DNA from: Cavia porcellus
Taxonomy: Eukaryota > Chordata > Mammalia > Rodentia > Caviidae
Direction of reading: 5' to 3'
DNA length: 64,000 bases
Assembly (NCBI RefSeq): GCF_034190915.1
Contig: NW_026947506.1
Span: 12,275,501-12,339,500 of the forward strand
Shown here: in pieces, positions 12,095 to 22,654 of the stretch
Numbering within the stretch: position 1 is the first letter of the stretch
Layout: every line of letters starts with the position of its first letter
Made by a program: the position numbers and the translations under genes
The notes under the pieces: model-generated
Database searches by the model: none
What the model was told of the DNA's origin: nothing
What the model saw: the letters and a program-made list of their open reading frames with translations, nothing else

Positions 12095-12282
12095 AGGAGC
12101 CAATCTGTAATGTAGAGGCGGGCTGTATGAACTGTCCAATCAGGCAGGCAAGGTAGGCGTTCTTTTGTGATGTCACAGCGTCAAAACAGGGAGAGCTAGA
12201 TTTTTGCTAGACCGCATTTTGTGGCTTCTATTCGCTGTGGACTGCTTAGAAATAACCTGGGAGACCTCTGAGCTACACAATG
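12095..12282 (+). promoter_or_regulatory. KZNF unit 1 promoter and exon 1 with terminal ATG
   Basis: CCAAT boxes at about 12099 and 12136-12140, and a CRE-like TGATGTCA at 12168-12175, precede the presumed exon 1. The exon ends at ATG 12280-12282 followed at once by a GTGAAG donor. This ATG-at-donor design is typical of KRAB-ZNF genes. The transcription start cannot be placed from sequence alone. Confidence 0.6.
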
Positions 12283-13454
12283 GTGAAGTTATGGGATGGG
12301 AGCAGTGAAATGGGGTGGAATCAGGTTGAGACCAGTTAGAAGTGGTGAGAAGCAGTTGTCCTGTCTAGAGTCTGCGTGCTTAGCCTCAGACCATTGGGTC
12401 CTCTAGGGCTAGCAGTGAGTCATCCTCTGTCACTTTTACGTCTCATTGGGGCCAGGACAGTTCTGGGTCCCTAGAATGCTGTCGTCACTGTGACACCACC
12501 AGGCCACAATTTCAATTTTGAAATCACCTGCTGCCCTTGCTCCTCCAGCAGTCTGGGCACAGGAAGGGGAGTCAGGAGACCCTGATTGCGATGTGGTTTC
12601 GAGCTGGGTGCAGCTGTAATAAGCTAGGTCTCTGCTCCCATTCCTGTCAGCAACAGATCTGGAATCCAGAACTTTATAAATGTTTGTGATGCAGGACCTC
12701 ATAGTCACAACCGCTCTTCTTAAACTTATGCTTTTATGTATTTATAGTGATTGCCTAAATTTATACTATGTACTCGTATTTGCATGCTCATGAAAGGTGG
12801 TGGCAGAGGTCCTGAGAAGTCAAAGATTTGTATTGATGTGCCTCAGTGGAAGAAGGCTTCCCAAACACCTGGTAAATTCCTGTTCAGCATACAGAGCAAT
12901 GCAAAAGAATTTCTGAACACATTTAATTATTATGTGTTACCTAAAATTAAGGCATTTACATGAACGTATACATGTGATATGCTTCTGAATGGAAAAGACT
13001 AAGGGTGTCATCTCTGAATTAACAGCTGATTTAATAGCTTGGCTAATCATAGACATTGTTTAAATATTGAAATGCTCTGCAATGGACTTTACTAAGTGGT
13101 GGAAAAGAGAAGCCCTAAATAGAAATTGTTCAGGGATATTAATAGTTAGGCATGAAGGGTTTTCTACTTAGTTTGGATCAGAGCAGCATGGAAAAGATGT
13201 GGAAGTGACTGGCAGGATGCAGGGTGCCAGTAGCAGGACTTACAGCAGAGAGAAATTTCACTGAAAATCAATTAGTTCTTAGGGTAGGCATGAAGTTAAA
13301 GTTGGGTTCTGAGTTCTTCTTTGAGGTGAATAACACCAGCTCTGGCAACAATCAAAATTCCTCATCCCTGTCCACCCATGAATTCTGTGTTCCATACTTG
13401 AGATCTGATTTTGATTATCTGTAATTATGCCTCAGTGCCATGAAGGTGAAATTT

Positions 13455-13545
13455 GAAATTTTTTTGTACTAGCGATCGAACTTATGACCTCATGCTTGCC
13501 AGATAGGCGTTCATTCCCCTGAGCTAAATACCCAGCCATGAAAGT
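13455..13545 (-). repeat. Old ID-type SINE relic (unit 1)
   Basis: Reads GATCGAACTTATGACC then CTGAGCTAAATACCCAGCC on the plus strand, a decayed minus-strand ID. The same insertion is at about 26785-26865 in unit 2, so it predates that duplication. Confidence 0.65.
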
Positions 13546-13689
13546 GCTTTCTGCATAACATGGAAGATATCAACATTGTTCCTCAGAAGGTATTGAATAT
13601 TGTGGAAATTTTCTATATTATATGCCTATATTTTTTAAAGCATACCAAACGTGTCATATGCAGTCACTTTTAAAATTTAACATTGTCTG

Positions 13690-13800
13690 TGTGGCGTCTC
13701 AGTCAGGGTTTTTCTCTTTCAGGCAGCTCTGTAACTTATCCTAGCTCCAAACTCAAGACAGTTGTCATGCATCAGCCTCCCAAGATATTTTTCTTATATC
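13690..13800 (-). repeat. B1-like SINE relic
   Basis: Plus strand reads GTCTCAGTCAGGGTTTTTCTC ... CTCCAAACTCAAG ... CAGCCTCCCAAGAT, the antisense of a 7SL-derived B1. Shared with 27010-27115 of unit 2. Confidence 0.6.
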
Positions 13801-14318
13801 TGAATGAAAAGGGGTCACTTGGTGACACTGAGCTATATATATAGTTTGCAGCTTGGGCCTACTTTCATTGTTTATACATTTTTACATACAGCTGTTTTCC
13901 ACTAACATTTGAGTTATTATTTATGTACCATATTTGATGTTATTTGTGTTTTGTTCTATGAGACCAAGTTCAAATATCAAAATGCTGCATAAGTATATCA
14001 ATAATATAAGTATATCAAGAACAAAGGGCTCAGTGGCCTAAATGATATTTGAAGAGATATCATCTGTAGTCTATCAAAGTGATTCATGAGATATTTTTCT
14101 GGTTCTGTGCTTTGTGGATGCTTGTCCTGCAGGCACCTTCTGGGAGCTTTGCTTTAGAGACATTGCACAGGGACTCTTGCAGTGACTCAGCACCTGAATC
14201 AGTGCTCCTATTTGGCTGTTACATTAGCAATGAGTTGCAATCTAGCATCAAATTTGCTGTCTCAAAAAATATGTACATACACATAATTAACCCCCAAGAC
14301 ATGGAATTAAGATTTGAA

Positions 14319-14400
14319 CAGCAGCATAAGTGCCTGCCTTGCAAGCAGGCAGTCGTGAGTTCGATCCTTGGTACCAATAAAAATGAAAAAGACAAAAAAA
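14319..14400 (+). repeat. 5'-truncated ID SINE, unit 1 only
   Basis: Starts at CAGCAGCATAAG, has CCTGCCTTGCAAGCAGGC, intact B box GTTCGATCC, and an AAAAATGAAAAAGAC tail. Perfect target duplication AAGATTTGAA at 14309-14318 and 14401-14410. Absent from the matching site of unit 2 (about 27605), so it inserted after the duplication. Confidence 0.92.
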
Positions 14401-14454
14401 AAGATTTGAAGAAATAAGTCTCTACTCAGCTGTTTTGTTTGGTTTTATTTGTTT

Positions 14455-14600
14455 AGTTAGTTTTGTTTTATTGAGACAGGTTTTCTCTATGTATATCAGC
14501 TAGATTTTTACCCCTTATGGTATGTGGAATTTCCCTAACCTGAAAGCAGCACTCCTGTCTCAGCCTCTTGATTACTGGGATTATAGATATGTGTTTTGTA
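14455..14600 (-). repeat. B1-like SINE relic
   Basis: Antisense B1: TTATTGAGACAGGTTTTCTC ... CTGTCTCAGCCTCTTGATTACTGGGATTATAGATATG. The paralogous copy is at 27665-27800, and its tail also opens unit 3 at 49124. Confidence 0.75.
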
Positions 14601-14640
14601 GCCTAGAAAATATTGAGACTTTGAAACTGAAACTTAGCTG

Positions 14641-15139
14641 TGTGGTACCTTGGCTTAGATTGCATCTTGAGGTGTGCATTCAATTAGTGCCATGTATTTG
14701 ACCCAGAAAAATAAAAAATTACTCAGGGTATAAGTCCCAAGAGAAAAGCAAAGTGATATGTGCCCAAAGAAAAAAATTAACCTGCTCAACAAAAGAAACA
14801 GAATACAGTTGTCATCCAAAAATTATTATAAGATTCTAGGTAAATGATTTCCAAAGGATGTTTTTGTGAATCTATCTTTTAAAACATCTGTAACTTTCCA
14901 GTTCAGGGCCTCTTGTTTAGATCCGGAAATGGAGGGTGGGGGTTGGCATACAAGTGGTCCTGAGACCAGCTAATTAAATTCCACATTTTTTAATTTGTCT
15001 GCATGAATTCCTATATTGTTCACAAACTCAACTCAAGGTGCAGAAACCTTTACTGACACAAGCAAACACCATGATAAAATGCCAGTGCCACTGAAATGAA
15101 AGAATAGTAGTGAAAGGAGAAGAGAAAAAAGACATACAC
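14641..15139. other. Unassigned stretch
   Basis: Nothing recognised: short A-rich runs, no open frame of note. Confidence 0.4.
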
Positions 15140-15292
15140 CATGGATTATAATGCCCACCTCTCTTCCCCAGCAATGAAGAGGCTGAAACTGGAGAATGGC
15201 CATGTATTCAAGGACAGCCTAACCAAATAGTGAGAGCAAACCCAGCCACAACTCCAAAGTGAGACTATGTCTTTAAAAACAAAAAACTAAAA
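15140..15292 (+). repeat. B1-like SINE relic
   Basis: Sense B1-type landmarks: ATGCCCACCTCTCTTCCC, GAGGCTGAAACTGGAGAATGG, AAGGACAGCCTAACCAAATAGTG, GTGAGACTATGTCTTTAAAAAC. Ends just upstream of the gammaretroviral 3' LTR. Confidence 0.6.
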
Positions 15293-15306
15293 TGAAAAAA
15301 ATATAC

Positions 15307-15803
15307 TGTTAGGGCTGACGCCGCAGGGAAAGAGACCCCAAGGACTCAACTCTTGGTGAGGAAAAAAAAGTTTATTTCCATGCACATGGGGTCCTCCAGG
15401 CAAACAAGTGCGGAGGGCCCCGAGGGGAATTTGTGCAGGGTTTTTAAGGGCACAAGTGGGAAGCAAGCAGGTTTACAAAAGCAGATCGCATTGGTTAATT
15501 TTGAACGGCGCAGGATTTGCAGATGCTGATTCGAGGGGTCTGGGGCTGAGTAACCATGGAGACTGAGGGTCCTGGTCTGATCTCAGAGTGCCAGGTACAA
15601 CTTGGTCTCGTTTGAACAGCACATTCCTTTACTTATCTTTACCTTTACAGAGGACAGAACATCTTGTGGTTAATGACTAGCAGATGCATTCCTTCCTGTC
15701 CTGCTCCGATATCTCAAGGAGGAATTAGGGAGTGAAACATTTCTTACAGCTCTGTTCTATAGCTCGGGAGGGTTACATTACAAAAGGGGAGTCGATTCTC
15801 TCA
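15307..15803 (-). repeat. ERV 3' LTR
   Basis: On the minus strand starts TGAGAGAATCG at 15803 and ends CCTAACA at 15307. Carries a poly(A) signal AATAAA (plus strand TTTATT at 15371-15376) and a TATA-like CTTAAAAACC upstream of it. About 98 percent identical by eye to the other LTR. Confidence 0.95.
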
Positions 15804-15816
15804 TTCCCCCCTTTTT
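15804..15816 (-). other. ERV polypurine tract
   Basis: The minus strand reads AAAAAGGGGGGAA immediately before the 3' LTR, the plus-strand DNA primer position of retroviruses. Confidence 0.9.
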
Positions 15817-15836
15817 CTTGTGGATGACTTTTAATC

Positions 15837-16031
15837 TTAAAGGTCCTGTATGGGTAAGGGATCATATTGTTGACGTAGCACCATAACTTTTACTTGAGAA
15901 ATCTGGGCCCTCACAAACCGGGTTACTCGGTTAATGAGGCAAGGGGCTATAGCCATGACTATAATGAATCCGGCCAGGGGTCCCAATAAAGGGAGGATAT
16001 AGGGCAGAATTGATTCCCGGAAAGAGAACAC
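15837..16031 (-). pseudogene. ERV env remnant: TM anchor and cytoplasmic tail
   Basis: A 64-codon frame just upstream of the polypurine tract. Its first half has a hydrophobic segment rich in L, P, G, I and A (about residues 7-31) suited to a membrane anchor, followed by a basic cytoplasmic stretch with RVTRFVRAQI and a short tail ending in QYDPLPIQDL. This matches the layout of the gammaretroviral TM C-terminus. All of SU and most of TM, including the fusion and immunosuppressive regions, are missing. Its upstream edge joins pol-derived sequence near 16205, so it marks a deletion junction, not a translatable env. Confidence 0.8.
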
Positions 16032-16204
16032 TTTGGCTTCACTTGAAGGGGGCTCTCATACAAAGATCTTTAACAATTGGTTTTTTTTGCTTACAGGGGG
16101 ACCAAAGCCACCATGTAAGGTCGGCATCAATGTTATTAAAATCAAAACAAGCAAGCTAAAACAGTTCATGACCAGCATAATCTAACTATGCTTTAGTCAA
16201 TTTT

Positions 16205-18415
16205 TAACTTTAAGGGTTACCAGTCTGTTGTGTAGTCCACTGAGTATGTCCCTCGTTGTCTGCTGTTTCCAGTGGCTTTACATGAGTGTAGTGAATCCGC
16301 GCAGTTTTTCCTGCTACCTTGATGGCAGTGAGGGTACTGAGCACCACGGTGAAAGGTCCTTCTCAGCAGGGTTCAAGGGAGTCACGGTGGTGACATCGAA
16401 CCAAGACTGGAGTCCTTGAGGCCTTGGTCTCTGAAGGCAGGTCCAAGTGTTTTTGTCTAAACAGCTGGTGGATCCAGGCCAACACAGGTTGGAGTGTCTG
16501 TAGGGACTTAAGATCTTGATTAGTAATTTTAGCTAATTTGTCTTTTGACAATCTTGGAACCAATGGCGGGGGCCTCCCAAACATGGCTTTAAAGGGGGAA
16601 ATTTTAGAAACATATGGGGTATATCTAGCTCTTAACAGTGCAAAGGGAAGAAGGCTCATCCAATTATCGCCAGTTTTTGAAAACAGCTTAGCTAAAATGT
16701 CCTTGAGACTTTGGTTTATATGTTCTATTTGCCCTGAGCTTTGTAGCTGATAGGCACAGTGGAGTTTTAATTAATTCTTAATGCCTGGGCTAACTTTTGG
16801 GTGACTCGGGCTATGAAAGCCAGGCCATTATCGGACCCCATTGATATTGGAAGACAAATCAAGGTATGATCTCATGCAATAGCCTTTTAATTACCACTAA
16901 GGCTAACTCAGACTTAGTAGGGAAAGCCTCTACCCAGCCAGTAAAAGTGTTTATTAATACCAAGAGATAGCGGTGTCCCTGTAAATTAAGTTTTACCATG
17001 TCCATGAAGTCTTCTTTTTAATGTTCTCCTGGAACAATTTCTTGATGTCGGGTGGTCTCCAGCGCAGAGCTCTTGGCTGAGTTGACTAACAAGCACTGTG
17101 GGCATCTAGAGCTCGAAGAGGTGGTCAGTTTGTAGAGTTTTGGAATAAAATACTGAGTTCTGGACAAATCCACAAGTTTAGTTTTTTTTTTTTTTTTCTA
17201 AACGAGTAGTCTGGCGAGCCCGGTATAATAGCTCCTGCCCTAGTGTCTCCAGTAACCGTACTTGTATATCAGGTAACTGGGATTAGCCCCTTGGGGTGGG
17301 AGACTTTACTCCAAGTTGAGATGCCAATGTAGGTCTTTCTTTGTGTAGACTGGTTCTGACAAGGTCAGAGGACTAGTATCAGAGCAGTTACTTTCTTGGT
17401 TGACCCCTCTGATGTGGTTGCCATTTTTTATCTTCGGTTGGGTGAGCCTTGTAAGGAATAGCAACCCATTGAGGCAGCCAGACAGCTGCCAGCAAATCTA
17501 GAATCTGTGGAGCATTTTTAGATGGCTTCCATGTATATGTACAGTAGCAAAGGGATATCTTCAGTAAAAAAAATGTTTACCCTCTTTTCCGTGGCTAGTT
17601 TTAGCCTCTCAGTCAAAGCAACAAGCTCCGCCTTTTGGGCAGAAGTGCCAGGCTCTACCCGCTTAACCCAGAGTACCTCCTTTTCGGTGGTCACTGCTGC
17701 CCCAGCCACTCGTTTGTCGTTTTGGATGAAGTTGCTTCCATCGAACAGTTGTCGGCATTTCCCAAAAGCTGGTCAGTAAGATCAGCCTGTAGGTTCTGCT
17801 GCAGTTCGAGGATGTCAGCACACTCATGGAGAGTGGTGTCCTTTGTTCCTCCGGATCATCATCAGGCATAAGGGTGGCTGGGTTTAAAGCTGAAGAAGTC
17901 TTGAATATCATTGACTCTGGGTCTAGAAGCAGGGCTTGACAGTAGAATTCTGGCATTTGAAAGCCTTTTTTAGGAGGGGTTTTGATAAGAGTCTCTAAAC
18001 TGTGAGAGGTTACCACAGAAATCACTTGCCCAAAGCGAGTTTCTTTGTCTCCTTAAGTAGCATTGTCACAGTAGCTAGTATTCTTAGGCAGGGGGGCCAT
18101 ACTCCTGTTACTGAATCAAGTCTTTTGGAGAGGGAGGCCTCTTTCAAGGGCCAATGTCCTGAGTTAGGACTCTTTTGGCAATGTCCCTGAGTTTATCTAT
18201 GAACAAGATGAAAGGCTTGGTAACGTCAGGGAGTCCCAGGGCTGGGGCCTCTGTCAAGGCCCGCTTGAGCTGCTGGAAGGCCTGTTTACATTCATCAGTA
18301 CAGTTCAGTGAATTTTGAGTTTCTCCCTTATGGGAGTCATATAGAGGCAAGCTTTTCAGTAAAATTTAGCCTACAGTATCCAATTGCCCCCAGAAAGTCT
18401 CGTCTGTTTTTTAAA
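16205..18415 (-). pseudogene. ERV pol remnant: RT connection, RNase H, integrase
   Basis: Starts abruptly at a RDFLGAIGYCRLNF block (about 18405-18360), then at 18350-18144 the connection region with APALGLPDVTKPF. RNase H follows with a shifted TDGSS-type strand and RVAGAAVTTEKEVLW near 17700. Integrase shows a CPQC zinc-binding remnant (about 17100), [12 protein letters not shown] (about 16920), the IHQLFRQKHL region, and a C-terminal GPY/F-type EGPFTVVLSTLTAIKV (about 16380-16330). Stops and frameshifts occur throughout. The RT fingers and palm with the YxDD box are absent. The start is a deletion joint with a capsid fragment. Confidence 0.88.
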
Positions 18416-18560
18416 AGTTTTTTCTCATAGAGCAATTTTAACACCTTGGCTATCTTTTTGTAAATTTTTTAGTTCTCAAAGACCTTTTTGTGCTATCTCT
18501 ATTAACTGGCTGAGGGGCATTTTCTTAAACCTCTCAAACCTTTGTAATTTTTGTCTAACA
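18416..18560 (-). pseudogene. ERV gag capsid C-terminal scrap
   Basis: The minus strand reads LRGL/FKKMPLSQLIEIAQK in mixed frames and continues LKLLYEKKLLK-like up to the pol joint at about 18415. This resembles the end of a gammaretroviral capsid (MPLSQLIE...). It is fused directly to RT-connection sequence, showing that nucleocapsid, protease and the RT core were removed. Confidence 0.6.
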
Positions 18561-19631
18561 TGTGGGGCCGACTGAGTTACAAAGAGAACAACTGGCAATA
18601 TTGGGAAACTTCCTTACCTCTGGATGTTCAGTCAGGGTGGCACAAAAGGAGAACATGGTTTTGGCATTCCGGATCAGAGAGCCGGCTTCATCTGGATGGC
18701 ACACTGCTTTTTGTCCAAGGGTGTCACGTGGCAGGCCATCATTTTACTAAAATTATATTCTTAACAAAAAGGGCTTTTTCATAGGTAACAAAATTGTGCT
18801 GCATAATCTCCCAGATGTTCACAGTACATGCAAGAACTTGTATCTTATTTCTAGTATCACTTATAATCTCATTTTAATGGAAACATTTTGCAGCAAAGTA
18901 CAATCTTATGTATACTTTTACCAAAACTGATCTAATACTGTCAAATTCTGAACACATTTACTTCTTGTCAAACCTGTTATTTGTAGTACTATAAACCAAG
19001 ACAAATAAAATTCACATCCTCTTGAGCCTTCTACAACTTACAATAATACCTCTCAAACTAAGCTTTAATCTTTTTCCACATTCTGGCATAGCCAGACACC
19101 TTTACTTGAAGACCACTATCTTTGTCCCTCTTTTTACTATTACCAGTCAATTACCTTTCTTCTCACTTCTCAGACAACATCAAAACTCTCAACAAAACCC
19201 TTGAAGTCACCTTTTAATAGTCTAAAACATGCTTATTTTATGTCTTTTTACCACATAAAAATGTTGTATTTTAAAAACAAAACTGTAACCTTTTAACTGG
19301 CTCAAATATAGTACCGCCTGGTTTTTAGTTGGCAAAGTTGACATGACTCTTAACAACCATAGATACACATATATATATGTGCACATGTTTACATTTTCAC
19401 CAGAGAGAAAAAAATACTCCTTTTAAAAGGCATGCCGAGGTTGCAAGCAATCAATTGAAGTCTTACATATTAAACAAGGCGCCACAACATTAAAGACACA
19501 AACGAAGGGAGCTTCTTGCACAGTTTGGTCAGCTAAAGGAAATAATTTTTCTTATCATGAACCTTTAATCTAATAAGCCATATGGATCCTACAACAGAAA
19601 TGGGCAACAAGCCCCTAAGTTAGTAACAAGT
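18561..19631 (-). other. AT-rich non-coding tract inside the ERV
   Basis: Between the matrix remnant and the capsid scrap lies about 1 kb with no Gag-like reading on the minus strand. It is rich in short AT runs and includes a (TA)n/CA stretch near 19370 (ACACATATATATATG). It replaces the p12/capsid region. Either a non-coding segment was captured by recombination, as in VL30-type elements, or it is a later replacement. I cannot identify the source. Confidence 0.5.
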
Positions 19632-19963
19632 TTAAACAGGCAACCAAGGAGAGGGCGGAGGAAGAAAGGGTTTTACCCACGGTGGGGGCTCCTCCCTGAG
19701 GTCCTGCCATACCAAGATGTAGGCGATCCGGTTGGGGTGGCCCTTTCGTCTGGGGCGGAAGATGATGTTCTTAACTGCTAAGATGAGGGGAAGGTGGAAA
19801 GTCCCTTCCGGTGGCCAACCCACGGAGAACGTGGGCCACTCAGACGAGCAGAAAGTCTGCCATTTACTTTTTTAACCTGTAAGGAGAGATTGTGAGCCCT
19901 CTCTCGAACCTCCGACCAATGGTTGAGGCTGAGGGACAATGGGGACGATGTCGTTTGTCCCAT
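19632..19963 (-). pseudogene. ERV gag matrix remnant
   Basis: The frame starting at 19963 begins [16 protein letters not shown], the N-myristoylation signal and start of a gammaretroviral matrix protein. It runs about 61 codons and then shifts. The matrix continues in a second frame (19823-19632) with [14 protein letters not shown] and REEPPPWVKPFLPPP, i.e. the matrix C-terminus and the proline-rich PPPW late-domain neighbourhood. Homology then stops at about 19632 in the AT-rich tract. A single frameshift lies near 19780-19820. Not a functional Gag. Confidence 0.9.
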
Positions 19964-20111
19964 GATGTTCTGAAGACAAAGAGTGGTTAGCGTACGCGCA
20001 ACACAACAAATAACCGTTCACAACAGTCACAACACACAGGACAAACAGGCCGGCCACCTCACTCTCACGCATTAGTTTCACACCAAACGAGTCACCTTAG
20101 GGGGTGCCTCC

Positions 20112-20178
20112 AGATTGGCCCGAATGGACCACAGATTGGGCCCCAGATTGGCCCAGACGGACCACAGATTGGGAATGA
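20112..20178 (-). repeat. Tandem duplication in the ERV leader
   Basis: Two imperfect roughly 33-bp copies built on CAGATTGGCCC..ACCACAGATTGGG (plus-strand reading). It lies in the leader, where dimer and packaging signals reside in this virus class; its role here is unknown. Confidence 0.6.
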
Positions 20179-20380
20179 AATTCCCCAAACCGATAGGAAA
20201 ATCCTATCGCAGACAGTGAGTCACGGAAAACCGTGTGGGGCGTCCCCCGGTCACCAGAGAACAGAGAACAGATAACAAAAACAGGTAACAAAAATTGCCC
20301 CTAGATCGGAGCCATTTGGCTCAGGGCGTAAAATACCGGTAGATTGATCCTCAGAGTAAAAATAAGAAGCGACCGGTCGT

Positions 20381-20386
20381 ACTCAC
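20381..20386 (-). promoter_or_regulatory. Possible ERV major splice donor
   Basis: The minus strand reads GGGTGAGTACG about 42 nt after the primer site, a good donor consensus at a position usual for the leader donor of gammaretroviruses. Prediction only. Confidence 0.4.
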
Positions 20387-20427
20387 CCACCGCAGAGCCG
20401 TTGAGGTCACCTCCCGTGAGACGTGCT

Positions 20428-20445
20428 ATCTCGCTGGGGCCTCCA
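20428..20445 (-). other. ERV primer binding site, tRNA-Thr type
   Basis: The minus strand reads TGGAGGCCCCAGCGAGAT three bases after the LTR end. This is the complement of the last 18 nt of mammalian tRNA-Thr(UGU) with CCA as I recall it (3' end ...ATCTCGCTGGGGCCTCCA). Common gammaretroviruses use tRNA-Pro; tRNA-Thr and tRNA-Gln are used by some ERV families. Confidence 0.85.
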
Positions 20446-20448
20446 AGA

Positions 20449-20950
20449 TGTTAGGGCTGACGCCGCAGGGAAAGAGACCCCAAGGACTCAACTCTTGGTG
20501 AGGAAAAAAAAGTTTATTTCCATGCGCATGGGGTCCTCCAGGCAAACAAGTGCGGAGGGCCCCGAGGGGAATTTGTGCAGGGTTTTTAAGGGCACAAGCG
20601 GGAAGCAAGCAGGTTTACAAAAGCAGATCGCATTGGTTAATTTTGAATGGCGCACGACTTGGCAGATGCTGATTCGAGGGGTCTGGGGCTGAGTAACCAT
20701 GGAGACTGAGGGTCCTGGTCTGATCTCAGAGTGCCAGGTACAACTCGGTCTCGTTTGAACAGCACATTCCTTTACTTATCTTTACCTTTACAGAGGACAG
20801 AACATCTGGTGGTTAATGACTAGCAGATGCATTCCTTCCTGTCCTGCTCCGATATCTCAAGGAGGAATTAGGGAGTGAAACATTTCTTACAGCTCTGTTC
20901 TATAGCTCGGGGGGGGGGGTTACATTACAAATGGGGAGTCGATTCTCTCA
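20449..20950 (-). repeat. ERV 5' LTR
   Basis: On the minus strand begins TGAGAGAATCG at 20950 and ends CCTAACA at 20449, with poly(A) signal AATAAA (plus strand TTTATT at 20513-20518). It has a run of about 10 G near 20909-20919 where the 3' LTR has GGGAGGG. Confidence 0.95.
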
Positions 20951-20954
20951 ATAC

Positions 20955-22649
20955 AAGAGAGAAAGACTATTTAAAAAAATAGTAGAGAAACAATAGAAAA
21001 ACAATAGTAGTAGAAAGTTGACTTACCTAAAATGGGAATTATCCAATGATGCTGCAAAGGAAAGAAAGCCATGTGGTGGCATCCAGGAGGCAGTGACAAA
21101 TACAGAGTTAAGAATAGCACCTATTGTGCTGCAGCACAACAGTGATCTCCTTCCTTCAATACATCTGAATTCACAAGACTGAGGACTTCCAAAAACTCAT
21201 GGAAATGTTAAACTAACAGCAAACAAGCAGCTTGAAATCTAGGCTTTGGAACATGGCCTTTAGCAGACATTTAATATTCGTATTGAAACAGAAATATAAT
21301 CCTATTCTGTTTGATGTCAAATGCACCAAGTTGGTTGGCTCACGACATTGAGGAATGAAGTCACAAACCAAAAGTGGTTCAAAAACAATTTTTGGAAAAA
21401 AAGAAAGAAGAATAGCCCTGGATTTTAAGGAATTATCTTCAGTGTTTTGGCCACAGACCTATTGTCAGGGGTCATTTATATAGCAAAGTCACAATGTGGG
21501 TACAATGTGGGTCTCTAACTACAGTCAACCTATAAGCTTATAGCTGCTTAACTAATATTATTCAGCAGGGGAAGGAGTCACCCAGAAAAGGTGTGTGGAA
21601 AGATCCAAGACATTTTTGTGGGAACAATAGGCCAGTTGTTCTGGTCACTGAGTATGGTAATTGATGCCTATCTGGACCCCCCTGGAGGGGGTGGTGGTAA
21701 GTGTAGTACATTTCAAGCTATCATTTTTCTCTTCAGGAGGCATGTAGACATGGTCACTGCATCTTCTTCACGTCTGGCTTTCTTCAGCTGTGCCTCTAGC
21801 AGTGATTTTTGTATTTAGTTTTTTCATTGACGCTTTGAGGTTCCAGATCCCCTCTGATGGTATATCAATTTCTGTCTACATTGACATCCTTTGCTAAAAC
21901 CACAATATTATTTGAATGGATAAAATGATGTTTATACATTTAAAAATATTCTTTAATAGAGGACAGAGATTTAGCTCAGAAGTACTTCTTTCTTCTACCT
22001 GGCAAGTGCTCCGTTGTAACTTTGATCCCTGTTACCTAAAAAAAAAAGTAATTTAAACTGCAAAAGAGAAAATAATTTCATTTTTGAAAATATAGTTTAA
22101 TAAGATTTAGAACTAAATATGTCAGTGGCAAATTAAATATTGGTAATAGTCCTATTTAGTATCTAAAGTGATTGGGGCTAGGCATTGAGCTCAGTGGTAC
22201 AAGGAGGTTCCTCGCAGGTACAAGGTCATGAGTGCAATCCCTCATCCAAAAAAAAAAAATCGACATTTGTCAATGATGCAGTGCTGTGAGCACAATTATT
22301 GAAACTGATACTTGTTAATTAAAAAGCTCAATTTTTTTTTTGTGATCTACAAAATATCTATGGATAACAGGGCAATTACAGTGAATGATATATTGTCCCC
22401 TACAGGGTTGTTATTTTCTGAGTTGTTTTTATTTTTTGTTTTCCACATACTTGTAAGGTGAAAATGTTGGCTGATGCTAGGTAGAAAAACTGATAATTAT
22501 TTTTTCGATTTAATGATATATCTCACTATATCCATTAAGAATATTTTCTTTGCTACAATTATGCCAAGTGAAATTGATAAACAATTCTTAATGTTACAGG
22601 CAGCTGACTTATTTAGAAGTCCAGGCATCTGTACCATGATACAGTGGAA
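20955..22649. other. Unassigned stretch with two old ID-like SINEs
   Basis: No coding region recognised. Diverged ID-like SINEs lie at about 21960-22048 (GAGATTTAGCTCAG ... TTTGATCCC ... A run) and 22173-22260 (GGGGCTAGGCATTGAGCTCAGTGG ... GTGCAATCCC ... A run), both plus strand. The frame 21591-21818 shows no domain. Confidence 0.5.
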
Positions 22650-22654
22650 TGAAA

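Larger units (their letters stand above)
11883..14640 (+). pseudogene. KZNF unit 1: promoter, exon 1 and intron 1 only
   Basis: Paralogous to 24730-27850: shared landmarks include AGAAGTCTCCATGCT (against 24840s), ACTGTCCAATCA, the exon 1 end with ATG at a splice donor, GCTTCCCAAACACCTGGT, and a run from TTGAGATCTGATTTTGATTA to GAAGAGATATCATCTGTAGT. KZNF genes of this class carry only the initiator ATG in exon 1 and start KRAB in exon 2. Here homology ends near 14640 before any KRAB exon, so this unit has no KRAB or finger exon and cannot make a KZNF protein. A transcript from the promoter is possible. Confidence 0.7.
15307..20950 (-). mobile_element. Gammaretrovirus-like ERV, internally deleted provirus
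   Basis: A 5.6-kb minus-strand provirus. LTRs of about 497 bp (15307-15803) and 502 bp (20449-20950) begin TG and end CA on the minus strand and differ at roughly nine positions plus a G-run, so the insertion is fairly young. A 4-bp duplication ATAC flanks it (15303-15306, 20951-20954), as expected for gammaretroviruses. Order on the minus strand: LTR, tRNA-Thr primer site, leader, matrix, AT-rich non-coding tract, capsid C-terminal scrap, pol from RT connection through RNase H and integrase, env TM tail, polypurine tract, LTR. Capsid core, nucleocapsid, protease, RT catalytic core and env SU are not visible, so it could not replicate by itself. Confidence 0.95.

Noticed and set aside
17522..18784. 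Plus-strand open frames between 17522 and 18784
   Set aside because: They are antisense to the ERV pol remnant, which explains the open frames.
15307..20950. The gammaretroviral ERV as a replication-competent provirus
   Set aside because: Capsid core, nucleocapsid, protease, RT catalytic core and env SU are not visible, and gag and pol carry frameshifts and stops.
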